Assembly: GCA_031274665.1 (NCBI GenBank)
Contig: JAISPV010000033.1
Coordinates: 1-7,390, forward strand
Direction of reading: 5' to 3'
DNA: 7,390 bases
Origin: Candidatus Methanoplasma sp.
GTDB lineage: Archaea; Thermoplasmatota; Thermoplasmata; Methanomassiliicoccales; Methanomethylophilaceae
Shown here: in pieces, positions 1 to 5,644 of the stretch
How positions within the stretch are numbered: the stretch's first letter is position 1
How the letters are laid out: each line of letters starts with the position of its first letter
Translations under genes and position numbers: made by a program
Notes under the pieces: model-generated
What the model saw: the letters and a program-made list of their open reading frames with translations, nothing else
What the model was told of the DNA's origin: nothing
The model's database searches: none

Positions 1-561
1 CGGGACGCTTACGGCGCCCGTTGCCTCGACCAGGTCGTCCAGCATGTGGGGGTTCTCCGGGTCCTCGAGCTCTTTTATCTCGCTCGGCTTAAGGAAGTGG
101 CATCCGTAGTATGTCGCGATCTTGTAACTGACGGGGTTGGTGACCTTCGCCTTTATCGCCTCGACGCCGACGACCCTGTACATGACCTCGGCGAGGTGGT
201 GGACCTTCGTCGTTCCCTTGTACTCCATCCCGATCTCCTTGAGGTATTTGTTCGCCCTCGCGAGGACCTCCGGGTGGTTGTTGAGTTCGTGTGCGGCTTC
301 AAAAAGCGATCCGTAGCATCCGTTGCAGATCGTAACGATCGGGAGTCCCTGTTTCTCTGCGAGCGCCAGGTTTCTTGCCGCCGCCGCGAGCCACGTGTCT
401 CTGCTGAAAGACCTTATCACACCGGGTGCGGGACAGCAGCTGGCATCCTCAAGGTCCACGAGTTCTATGCCCAGTTTCTCGCATACGACCCTTGTGGATT
501 TCTCCAGCCCGGGGTATCTGAGGGGGGCTATGCAGCCCAGGAAAAATGCGTATTTTGCCAT
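1..561 (-). CDS. hdrB: Heterodisulfide reductase subunit B, N-terminal 187 residues (cut by window edge)
   Basis: HdrB is the catalytic subunit that reduces the CoM-S-S-CoB heterodisulfide at the end of methanogenesis, using two noncubane [4Fe-4S] clusters held by CCG domains; it acts in the cytoplasm with HdrA and HdrC. The frame runs from ATG at 561 to the left edge without a stop. The first CCG domain is complete: C10 in FFLGC, C42-C43 in SCCPAPG, then C79 and C82 in CNGC, the CX31CCX35CX2C spacing of the family. The second domain begins at C154 in YYGCHFLKP; its CC and CX2C lie beyond the window. About 100 residues are missing from a usual length near 290-300. The start is fixed by a strong ribosome binding site inside the end of hdrC, only 5 bp separating hdrC's stop from this ATG, so the two are translationally coupled. 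The gene order hdrC-hdrB is that of classical methanogens. Confidence 0.95.
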   Translation of the reverse strand, partial: MAKYAFFLGCIAPLRYPGLEKSTRVVCEKLGIELVDLEDASCCPAPGVIRSFSRDTWLAAAARNLALAEKQGLPIVTICNGCYGSLFEAAHELNNHPEVLARANKYLKEIGMEYKGTTKVHHLAEVMYRVVGVEAIKAKVTNPVSYKIATYYGCHFLKPSEIKELEDPENPHMLDDLVEATGAVSVP

Positions 562-564
562 TGC

Positions 565-573
565 GATCACTCC
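565..573 (-). promoter_or_regulatory. Ribosome binding site of hdrB
   Basis: On the minus strand GGAGTGATC covers 573-565, overlapping hdrC's TGA stop. The GGAG core ends 8 nt before the hdrB ATG, and the whole element is nearly the full complement of the archaeal 16S 3' end (GGAGGTGATC with one G missing). It selects ATG 561 and supports coupling to hdrC. Confidence 0.8.
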
Positions 574-1073
574 ACTATCTTGTTGAACCCTGTAGCGTCC
601 ATCAGCTTGACAAGGTCATCCATCGCTTTCTTGTTGGCAAGTACCGTCGGAGGCGTCTTCGTAAGACCGAGTTCCTCTCTCAGTTTCTCTATGTTAGCGT
701 TCACCGAGACGGTGTGGCCAATTTTGTACAGGTTCAGGGCCGTCTTCTTGTGGTTCTCATAGATGTGGCCTTCTGCCACCGCCATGTTCCTGAGCGCGAC
801 GACGACATCCACGATAGGGACGGCGCGGGGGCACCTCTCGACGCATGTGTAGCATGTGGTGCAGTCCCAAAGCTCCTCACTGTTGAGTATCTCTTCTTTG
901 AGGCCGAGCTGAGTCTGCCTCATGAGCTTCCTGACCCTATAGGAAGTGCGCCTACCGGAAGGGCAGCTTGCCGTGCAGGTTCCGCACTGGAAACACATCT
1001 TGACATCTGCACCTCCAAGGTCCGCGACCTGTTTCTCGAATTCGGGGTTTGGTCTTATCTCCGTAATAATCAC
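567..1073 (-). CDS. hdrC: Heterodisulfide reductase subunit C
   Basis: HdrC is the small iron-sulfur subunit that passes electrons from flavin-bearing HdrA to catalytic HdrB. The 168-residue protein has two classical [4Fe-4S] motifs: C27, C30, C33 with C37-P (CFQCGTCTASCP) and C71, C74, C77 with C81-P (CTTCYTCVERCP). The basic stretch after the first motif (RRTSYRVRKLMR) and the helix between motifs are typical of HdrC, whose usual length is about 180. The start is a GTG at 1073; there is no other in-frame start before M26, which would cut into the first cluster motif, so GTG is the only sensible choice. A TATA box centred 28 nt upstream implies an almost leaderless message. hdrB follows after 5 bp. 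No hdrA is in view; in many methanogens it is encoded elsewhere, often near mvh hydrogenase genes. Confidence 0.95.
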   Translation of the reverse strand: MIITEIRPNPEFEKQVADLGGADVKMCFQCGTCTASCPSGRRTSYRVRKLMRQTQLGLKEEILNSEELWDCTTCYTCVERCPRAVPIVDVVVALRNMAVAEGHIYENHKKTALNLYKIGHTVSVNANIEKLREELGLTKTPPTVLANKKAMDDLVKLMDATGFNKIVE

Positions 1074-1097
1074 CTGAGACGGAGACCTTTCTTATGA

Positions 1098-1105
1098 TAT
1101 ATAAA
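1098..1105 (-). promoter_or_regulatory. TATA box of the hdrCB operon
   Basis: The minus strand reads TTTATATA within TTTTATATAT, centred at about 1101.5, 28 nt before the GTG of hdrC. Archaeal transcription usually starts about 25-27 nt downstream of the box centre, which puts the mRNA 5' end at about 1074-1076, so the transcript has at most a couple of untranslated bases. Confidence 0.7.
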
Positions 1106-1127
1106 ACGAGAATACCGTAACAAGCAG

Positions 1128-1147
1128 TATTACCTTGAACAGTAATA
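1128..1147. promoter_or_regulatory. Inverted repeat upstream of hdrCB, possible operator
   Basis: TATTAC (1128-1133) and GTAATA (1142-1147) form a perfect 6-bp dyad with an 8-bp spacer, 23 bp upstream of the hdrCB TATA box and just after the stop of the upstream regulator gene. A weaker dyad AATAC/GTATT (1111-1115 and 1127-1131) overlaps it. There is no T-run after it in the direction of the upstream gene, so an operator is likelier than a terminator. The sequence is AT-rich, so chance cannot be excluded. Confidence 0.35.
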
Positions 1148-1151
1148 TCTT

Positions 1152-1955
1152 TTATCGGATATTTCTCGTCTGTAATGCCTTCACGAGCCTGTTAATCGTC
1201 TTATCCTCTTTGCGGTAGATGGCTGTTATCGCATGCCTCAGGACCTTTGGGTCGACCGCGCTCTTCATTTTGATCCCCTTTCTCAACAAAAGGAACTCGT
1301 CGACGAAATAACTCTTCTTTGAGCCCAGAAGCTCGGGGAGGGAGAAGGTCTCGGAATCGATGATATACTTTCTGTCCATCGTATCCAAGAACATGAACGC
1401 GACCCTTTGGGCACCGTATCTGTATCTTATGAACAACGGCCCGTTGTCGACGAACACCATACCCATATAGCCTATTTCGATACCGTCGAATTCGTCCGCG
1501 TCGAAGAGGTAAAGGGGATCGTCTATGACAGCAAAATCTGCAAGGTTCTCTCTCATCATCCTGATGTTGTGTTCGTCATCTGAAATGACAAGTTCGACGT
1601 CCGTCATCTTCAAAGCTGAAAGCACGGACATCATCAGGTCCTCGGTGACGGGGCTGCAGCATATCGTGAAGTTATGGTCGTCGGAGCATCTGAGCTCTGT
1701 GGTGACATAGGTCTCCAGTATCGATCTGCCTTCGTCGTTCAGTTTCGTCCCGGCCGGGGTCGAGACAGTGATCGGCAGACCCGCCGCCGCCTCGATCGCC
1801 GAAATGTACCTGTGGACCACGGGAACTGATATACCCAGCTTCTTTGCCGCCGCAGTCATGCTTCCGGTCTTTGCAACAGCGGCCAAGGTCTCCAGCTGGC
1901 GGTTGGTCACCACATGGCCGTTGATCATCTGCTCTGTCCTTACAGAAATGTCCAC
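1152..1955 (-). CDS. Transcription regulator with LysR/ModE-like HTH and a divergent C-terminal domain
   Basis: The N-terminal part (about residues 17-80) is a winged HTH of the LysR/ModE type: it opens NRQLETLAAVAKTGSMTAAA, continues KKLGISVPVVHRYISAIEAA and ends in a wing. This is the pattern for cooperative dimeric DNA binding. Residues from about 92 to 230 (starting TICCSPVTEDLM, with AVIDDPLYLF) resemble a shrunken periplasmic-binding-type effector domain, but no ligand residues can be assigned. At 267 residues it is shorter than a typical LysR protein (about 300). The GTG at 1955 lies 26 nt below a TATA-like box and has no ribosome binding site, fitting leaderless translation. ATG at 1928 (M10), with AAGGA 8 nt upstream, is an alternative start and would not affect the HTH. 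It ends in TAA 78 bp before hdrC on the same strand, so hdrCB is a plausible target besides its own promoter. Confidence 0.8.
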   Translation of the reverse strand: MDISVRTEQMINGHVVTNRQLETLAAVAKTGSMTAAAKKLGISVPVVHRYISAIEAAAGLPITVSTPAGTKLNDEGRSILETYVTTELRCSDDHNFTICCSPVTEDLMMSVLSALKMTDVELVISDDEHNIRMMRENLADFAVIDDPLYLFDADEFDGIEIGYMGMVFVDNGPLFIRYRYGAQRVAFMFLDTMDRKYIIDSETFSLPELLGSKKSYFVDEFLLLRKGIKMKSAVDPKVLRHAITAIYRKEDKTINRLVKALQTRNIR

Positions 1956-1968
1956 GGGCCGTTATCTC

Positions 1969-2029
1969 AGAGCATGCGGATAAACTTTCTTTATCGTGTG
2001 GCCTTCTGAAACCGCCGCCTGCATGCTCT
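1969..2029. promoter_or_regulatory. Promoter of the LysR-like regulator with nested inverted repeats
   Basis: The minus strand carries a TATA-like TTTATC (1984-1979) centred 26 nt before the GTG at 1955. This box is one arm of a perfect dyad GATAAA-CTTTC-TTTATC (1979-1995), which contains the T-N11-A spacing (T1981, A1993) described for LysR-type operators. Outside it, AGAGCATGC (1969-1977) and GCATGCTCT (2021-2029) are exact inverted copies; with flanks the match is 11 of 12 bases. The half-site centres are 52 bp apart, close to five helical turns. One outer site lies between TATA box and start. The layout suits autoregulation. Confidence 0.5.
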
Positions 2030-2085
2030 AAGCCTCCGGCTCGAGGTTTTTTATTGGAAATTGTCCCTGAACGTTCTGTTTTTTC
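2030..2085. other. Short spacer without recognised element
   Basis: Between the outer inverted repeat and the stop of the TAG-containing regulator there is an AT-rich stretch with two T-runs on the plus strand (2047-2052 and 2079-2084). These would be A-runs in the minus-strand transcripts, so they do not act as terminators for the minus-strand gene ending at 2086. I see no RNA gene here. Confidence 0.4.
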
Positions 2086-2442
2086 TTACGGTTCGTTCAT
2101 TCTCCGATAGATATTAACGAGCATGACAGAAATGTCCCGTCCTTTGTTTGTCAGTTCGATCCAGTTTGTATTTTTGTTGAATCTGTCTACGGTAATGTGT
2201 ATCAAGCCGCTTTCTTCGAGGTCGTCGATACGCTTACCCATGCTGGATGACCTTGAGATGCTCGATAATAGTGCTGTCTTTTTTTGTTTTCCCTATCTCT
2301 AAAGAGAAATGAGAATAGAGTGTGTGAACCTCTCTTCTAAGACGGAATTCTCAACAAAGGGTGTTTTTTCAATGTCGGTATCACAGTGCACCGACTACGC
2401 GTTATTCTGCGCGGCCCTGCCGGTCTTTTCGTGGTATAGCAT
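2086..2442 (-). pseudogene. Winged-helix regulator frame with three in-frame TAG codons (pseudogene or amber/pyrrolysine readthrough)
   Basis: One frame runs from ATG 2442 to TAA 2086, 119 codons, broken only by TAG at codons 16 (2397-2395), 48 (2301-2299) and 50 (2295-2293); there is no TAA or TGA inside. The downstream part is a clear winged helix: KKTALLSSISRSSSMGKRID, then DLEESGLIHITVDRF, then NWIELTNKGRDIS, as in small archaeal MarR/ArsR-like regulators. The part before the ambers (RFTHSILISL) is what one expects for helix 1, and the last two TAGs fall in the short loop before GKQKKT, so frame is kept across them. A GTG at 2391 would be a start past the first TAG. A TATA box (2472-2465) lies 26 nt above ATG 2442, and GAGGA sits 9 nt before it. 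If the host inserts pyrrolysine, the product is 118 residues; otherwise it is a nonsense-inactivated gene. A 51-residue restart at ATG 2241 would lack the recognition helix. Confidence 0.6.
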
Positions 2443-2464
2443 TAGAAGTATTCCTCATTATTTT

Positions 2465-2472
2465 TTTATAAA
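2465..2472 (-). promoter_or_regulatory. TATA box of the TAG-containing regulator
   Basis: The minus strand reads TTTATAAA inside CTTTTATAAAAAAA, centred at 2468.5, 26 nt before ATG 2442. A start there would be leaderless; a GAGGA at 2456-2452 would then lie upstream of the transcript. An intact core promoter is a mild argument against long-standing decay of the gene. Confidence 0.5.
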
Positions 2473-2539
2473 AGTTGTTGCAGATATTCATTCTTTGAAC
2501 ATCGGGGGTGCGTATACCGTACAAGGCAATAATAGATGC

Positions 2540-2566
2540 GGTCGGAATGCGGGCCGTGTTCCGATC
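2540..2566. promoter_or_regulatory. Inverted repeat between divergent genes, possible operator
   Basis: TCGGAA (2542-2547) and TTCCGA (2559-2564) form a perfect dyad with an 11-bp spacer; including flanks, GGTCGGAA and TTCCGATC match at 7 of 8 positions. It lies about 30 bp upstream of the TATA-like box of the hydrogenase maturation gene and about 70 bp upstream of that of the winged-helix gene, so a bound protein could act on either. Function is inferred from position only. Confidence 0.35.
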
Positions 2567-2596
2567 ATTTACCGGCGTTCACCGCGGCAATCAATG

Positions 2597-2620
2597 ATAT
2601 AGAAAAAACGCTTAAGGTGA
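2597..2620 (+). promoter_or_regulatory. TATA-like box and ribosome binding site of the hydrogenase maturation gene
   Basis: ATATAG (2597-2602, centre 2599.5) lies 25-26 nt before ATG 2625 and would give a leaderless mRNA. AAGGTGA (2614-2620) ends 4 nt before the same ATG and looks like a good ribosome binding site. Both cannot be used by one transcript, so either the site is served by a promoter further upstream or the SD match is incidental. Both agree on the start codon. Confidence 0.5.
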
Positions 2621-2624
2621 GAAT

Positions 2625-3128
2625 ATGGGGGATCTTTCCTGTAAGGTCGTAGTGATCGGTCTCGGAAGTCCGATAATGTGCGATGATGCGGTCGGACTCA
2701 AAGTGTCCGAGGCGATCGAAGCGCTGGGGCTGCCGGATGTGGACACTTTACAGGAAGCGGTCGGCGGATTGGACATAATCCCGATGGTGTCCGGATACAG
2801 ATTTGCGATAATCGTAGACGCGATTCAGACAAAGGATCACGAGCCTGGCACTGTGCTCATCTTCGATCCGGAGAGCTTCGATCGCACAATAGCCGACGTC
2901 CCAGCGCACGACGTGAACCTTGCCACGGCCATCAGGATAGGAAGGCAGATGGACAACGGCATGATGCCTGAGATCATCAAATTCGTTGCTATTGAGGTCG
3001 AGGACCTCCAGACCGTGAGCGAAACGATGACGCCTAAGGTGGCCGCGGCGGTGGGGCCGGCAACGAACGCCGTCCTTCATCTGTTGGCCGAATTCAGAGG
3101 TCCAGCTGAGAGCCGTCGAATGTCCTGA
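2625..3128 (+). CDS. Hydrogenase maturation endopeptidase, HycI/HupD (M52) family
   Basis: These nickel-dependent proteases clip the C-terminal tail of the [NiFe] hydrogenase large subunit once the active site is loaded. The 167-residue protein has the family layout: a strand followed by GLGSPIMCDDAVG (residues 12-24; the usual form is GNxLxxDDGxG), IIVDAIQ with D65, and PAHDVNL with H95. D21, D65 and H95 match the positions of the nickel ligands Glu16, Asp62 and His93 of E. coli HybD; Asp instead of Glu at the first is common in the family. S15 where Asn is usual and A22 where Gly is usual are mild deviations. Length is typical (about 150-180). No hydrogenase gene is in the window; in methanogens with soluble HdrABC the client would be the Mvh or Frh-type large subunit. 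Its last 35 bp overlap the end of the convergent M16 peptidase gene. Confidence 0.88.
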   Translation: MGDLSCKVVVIGLGSPIMCDDAVGLKVSEAIEALGLPDVDTLQEAVGGLDIIPMVSGYRFAIIVDAIQTKDHEPGTVLIFDPESFDRTIADVPAHDVNLATAIRIGRQMDNGMMPEIIKFVAIEVEDLQTVSETMTPKVAAAVGPATNAVLHLLAEFRGPAESRRMS

Positions 3129-4368
3129 TGGACTTGTTCTCCCTGCCAAGCACGGATATGTTCAGCGTCGAGCCTTTTATGATGTCGGAAGCGACCCTCA
3201 TCACATCCTCTTCGGTCACGCCGGATATCATTCTCAGACGCTCCTCCAGCGACAGATATCTCCCGCTGAGAAGGAATTCCATCCCGAGCCTGTATAGGCG
3301 GCGTTCGGTGGACTCCATCGATCTTACCAACGCGCCTTTGATAAGATTCTTCGTCCTTTCCAGTTCTCCTTTCTCCAGCCCGCCGTCCCTTATGTTCTTG
3401 TACACCTCTGCGGTCGTTTCCATCCCTTTGATCACGTTCTCGTCAGTGGAAGACATGAATGTGCACAGCGCACCCGCATCGGAATGCTGTTCGACCACAT
3501 TGTGCACAGAGTAGACGAGCGCCCTTTTCTCCCTGACCTCCTGAAATAGCCTCGAACTTATCCCGGAACCTATGATCGCGCTCAGCAGAGAGAGCGGCAC
3601 TCTGTCCGGATGGTCGGGGCCGTATGCGGGGAACCCCATGGCGACGTGGTAGTGCTCGGACTTGTTCTTGGTGAAACTGTATCCGGCTTTGGGGGTACCG
3701 GGTCTCTCTCTTTTTGTCTCCGTTTTGCCGGAAAGGCCGTCGAACATCTCTTCCGCCCAGGAGAACGCCTCTTCCGCTTCGACCGCTCCGGCCGCGAAGA
3801 CCGCGAGGTTCGGTATGCCGTATCTTTCTTCGTAATAATCCCTGAGTTCTTCCCGGCCCAGCCCTTTGACGATCTCCACCTTACCCCCCTCGTCCTGAGA
3901 GAGAGGGTGGCCTCTCCATAAGTTGGACGTGAAAAGGTCGTGTATGTACGCTTCCGGCTCGTTCTCTATCATGCTCAGTTCCTGGATCACGATCTTTTTC
4001 TCCAGATCGACGTCGTTATCGTTGATGAGGGGGTTGACCACGACGTCCGCGACCATTTCCATGGCGACATCCCTCGTCTCTTTTATCGTCACTCCGTAGA
4101 AAGCTGTCATCTCTCTGCCCGTGAAGGCATTCATTTCGCCTCCCGCGCCTTCTATCTCCTTTGCCATTTGATAGGACGGTCTGTTCTTCGTCTCTCTGAA
4201 CACGACGTGCTCTAAAAGATGCGATATTCCCATCAGGCCCTTGTCCTCGTCTCTGGAACCTGTACGTACAACTGCCATGACCCCCGCGCTCTTGCTTCCG
4301 GGGATCCTCTCGGTGATCACCGGTATTCCTCCGGCGGTCCTCGCAAAGGAAATGTTCACTCTGCCCAT
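3094..4368 (-). CDS. M16 family zinc peptidase (processing-peptidase type)
   Basis: The 424-residue protein has the inverted zinc motif HLLEH (H50, E53, H54) and the third ligand E130 in VIQELS, 75 residues after H54, the spacing of the M16 family. The second, non-catalytic half contains the conserved block SSRLFQEVREKRALVYSV around residues 280-300, with the Arg and Tyr that contact substrate. Size and layout fit the single-chain M16B group (bacterial relatives of mitochondrial processing peptidase), which usually form dimers and degrade or trim peptides. No signal peptide is seen, so it is probably cytoplasmic. An ATG 36 bp upstream (4404) is in frame, but the chosen ATG at 4368 opens MGRVNISF, just before the first strand, and lies 26 nt from a TATA box, so the longer form would begin upstream of the transcript. 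It is divergent from the PAC2 operon and convergent with the hydrogenase protease. Confidence 0.9.
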   Translation of the reverse strand: MGRVNISFARTAGGIPVITERIPGSKSAGVMAVVRTGSRDEDKGLMGISHLLEHVVFRETKNRPSYQMAKEIEGAGGEMNAFTGREMTAFYGVTIKETRDVAMEMVADVVVNPLINDNDVDLEKKIVIQELSMIENEPEAYIHDLFTSNLWRGHPLSQDEGGKVEIVKGLGREELRDYYEERYGIPNLAVFAAGAVEAEEAFSWAEEMFDGLSGKTETKRERPGTPKAGYSFTKNKSEHYHVAMGFPAYGPDHPDRVPLSLLSAIIGSGISSRLFQEVREKRALVYSVHNVVEQHSDAGALCTFMSSTDENVIKGMETTAEVYKNIRDGGLEKGELERTKNLIKGALVRSMESTERRLYRLGMEFLLSGRYLSLEERLRMISGVTEEDVMRVASDIIKGSTLNISVLGRENKSIRTFDGSQLDL

Positions 4369-4390
4369 ATCTGCTGAACAGTGTGCGAGA

Positions 4391-4398
4391 ATTAATAC
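4391..4398. promoter_or_regulatory. Shared bidirectional TATA element of the M16 and PAC2 genes
   Basis: ATTAATAC on the plus strand (GTATTAAT on the minus) is centred at about 4394.5. The ATG of the M16 gene (4368, minus) is 26-27 nt away on one side and the ATG of the PAC2 gene (4422, plus) is 27-28 nt away on the other. Only 53 bp separate the two start codons and I see no other TATA-like sequence at a suitable distance; AATTATTA at 4405-4412 would place the PAC2 transcript start inside the gene. Both mRNAs would be leaderless. Confidence 0.6.
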
Positions 4399-4421
4399 AT
4401 TCACAATTATTACGGCAGCAT

Positions 4422-5165
4422 ATGACGGATACGAAGATCATCAAGTATACCGATCAACATTATGTCAATCCGATCGCACTGGTCGGTTTCCCCGGGATCG
4501 GCCTTGTGGGTTCCATTCTCACAGGTTTCGTGATAAGGGAGTTGGACATGGAAGTGATAGCGGGAATAACGTCTCCTGATTTTCCTCCGTACACGTTGAT
4601 CCACAACGGGAAACCATATCCGCCGGTCAGAGTGTACGGGTGCAGAAGGGAGAACGCCTCAGAGAACTGCGGTGACCTCATCATCGTGACCTCCGAGGTC
4701 ACGCTGAAAGCGGAACACTACTATTCCCTTAACGCGACCCTGATGGGGCTCTTCAAAGATCTGGGTATAGTAAGCGTGATCGCGCTTGAAGGGATACCGC
4801 CGTTCGATGAGGACAGGAGCATATACGCCTGCGGGTCCTCCAAAGCCTCAACGGACAGGATCGGGGAACTTGGCCTCAAGGCACTCGACAACGGCCTGGT
4901 GAGGGGATTGACGGGGGTCATGCTTTACGAAGGGTTCGTCTCGAACATGGATATAATCGCAATGCTTTGTCCGGCCAATCCGGCATTGCCCGACCCCAGA
5001 TCGGCGGCAAAGATACTTGAGCCTCTCTCAAAACTTGTACCGGAACTCAAGATCGATGCCGAGCCGCTGTACAAAGAAGCCGAGGAGATCGAGAACAAGA
5101 TCAAGCAGCAACAGGAATACGGGTACAGTGTGACGCCTAACGATATCCGGCAGCTATACGGATGA
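4422..5165 (+). CDS. PAC2-family proteasome assembly chaperone homologue (PbaA/PbaB-like)
   Basis: Archaeal PAC2 proteins (PbaA, PbaB) bind 20S proteasome alpha-rings and assist assembly or act as caps. The 247-residue protein begins with the signature NPIALVGFPGIGLVGSI (residues about 16-32), then SPDFPPYTLIHNGKPYPPVR, VTSEVTL, the ALEGIPPF block and a C-terminal helix rich in Glu, Lys and Gln (about 215-235), probably coiled coil. The protein ends in Leu-Tyr-Gly, a hydrophobic-Tyr-X tail (HbYX) of the kind that proteasome activators and PbaB insert between alpha subunits; this supports a real proteasome partner. The start is ATG 4422; an in-frame start 39 bp earlier (4383) is unlikely because it lies upstream of the TATA element. 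It is the first gene of a three-gene operon; its stop overlaps the next start as ATGA. Confidence 0.88.
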   Translation: MTDTKIIKYTDQHYVNPIALVGFPGIGLVGSILTGFVIRELDMEVIAGITSPDFPPYTLIHNGKPYPPVRVYGCRRENASENCGDLIIVTSEVTLKAEHYYSLNATLMGLFKDLGIVSVIALEGIPPFDEDRSIYACGSSKASTDRIGELGLKALDNGLVRGLTGVMLYEGFVSNMDIIAMLCPANPALPDPRSAAKILEPLSKLVPELKIDAEPLYKEAEEIENKIKQQQEYGYSVTPNDIRQLYG

Positions 5166-5644
5166 TCAATATGCAGCTGATACCGACGAAGTATTTCATT
5201 ACCTCAGGCAAAGCAACGAGCGAGACCTCCGGCCTGAATGCGTTCGACCGTGCGCTCAGGGCTGCCGGGATCGGCGAACAGAACCTTGTTGCCGTCTCTT
5301 CGGTGATACCGGAGGGAGCGGAGAGGATCGACCCGATCGAGATCCGGATGGGCGCGGTCACCCACTGCGTGCTCTCGCAGATGAGGGGTAGGGGCGACGA
5401 GGTCATTTCGGCAGGCATCGCCTACGCCTGCAGAAAGGACGGGAAAGGAGGATACGTTGCGGAAGGACATCTTCACGGGCCGGGAAGCAGCCTGAGATCG
5501 GAGCTGGAAAAGAAGGTCGGAGAGATGTCGAGTATAAGAGGCACGGCTTTTGAGGGGACGCAGTTCGTCATCGAGGAGATGACGGTCCCGGAAGGGATGC
5601 ACGGATGCTGCGTCGCGGCGCTTGTCTTCACGGAGTACAGGTGA
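5162..5644 (+). CDS. pdaD: Pyruvoyl-dependent arginine decarboxylase
   Basis: It converts arginine to agmatine, the first step of archaeal polyamine synthesis, in the cytoplasm. The proenzyme cleaves itself between two serines, turning the second into the pyruvoyl cofactor; here the site is S46-S47 in AVSSVIPEGAE, giving a beta chain of 46 and an alpha chain of about 114 residues. Also typical are LNAFDRAL (25-32), the MGAV block (63-66) and the end CCVAALVFTEY. E101 in GYVAE aligns, by my recollection of the Methanocaldococcus jannaschii enzyme, with its catalytic Glu109. Total length 160 matches the family (about 155-165). The ATG at 5162 overlaps the PAC2 stop as ATGA; ATG 5171, preceded by GGATGATC, is an equally possible start three codons later. 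Translation is evidently coupled to the gene before it, and its own stop shares a base with the next start. Confidence 0.92.
   Translation: MINMQLIPTKYFITSGKATSETSGLNAFDRALRAAGIGEQNLVAVSSVIPEGAERIDPIEIRMGAVTHCVLSQMRGRGDEVISAGIAYACRKDGKGGYVAEGHLHGPGSSLRSELEKKVGEMSSIRGTAFEGTQFVIEEMTVPEGMHGCCVAALVFTEYR
5632..5635 (+). promoter_or_regulatory. Ribosome binding site deciding the start of the DUF5817-like gene
   Basis: GGAG ends 8 nt before ATG 5644, with a further AGGTG match just before the ATG, all inside the end of pdaD. It favours this start over an in-frame ATG at 5605, which would add 13 residues before the conserved MYAI opening. Confidence 0.65.

Noticed and set aside
46..762. Long plus-strand reading frames opposite hdrB and hdrC
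   Set aside because: They are antisense to genes with complete cysteine motifs and give proteins without any recognisable family; high GC at third positions keeps the opposite strand open.
1128..1150. Intrinsic terminator after the LysR-like gene
   Set aside because: The dyad is AT-rich and no T-run follows it on the minus strand.
1956..2085. tRNA or small structured RNA in the spacer
   Set aside because: No cloverleaf, T-arm GTTCGA or anticodon arm could be built. The long-range inverted repeat has a 43-nt gap, which fits paired operator sites better than a hairpin.
2282..2300. Frameshift in the A7 run of the winged-helix gene
   Set aside because: At first the upstream part seemed to be in another frame. 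On recounting, the helix-1 part and the HTH core are in the same frame, separated only by two TAG codons, so no frameshift is needed.
2309..2602. Plus-strand frame of 97 codons in the intergenic region
   Set aside because: It lies antisense to the winged-helix frame, reads through a T-run and promoter DNA, has no ribosome binding site and gives a low-complexity-like product.
4369..4404. Longer N-terminus for the M16 peptidase from ATG 4404
   Set aside because: It would place the start upstream of the TATA box, and the added residues do not belong to the conserved first strand.
4383..4421. Longer N-terminus for the PAC2 protein from ATG 4383
   Set aside because: It would start upstream of the TATA element and the extra 13 residues precede the usual N-terminus of the family.
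5605..5643. Earlier start for the DUF5817-like protein
   Set aside because: The family opens with MYA directly before the first cysteine, and a well-placed GGAG points to ATG 5644.
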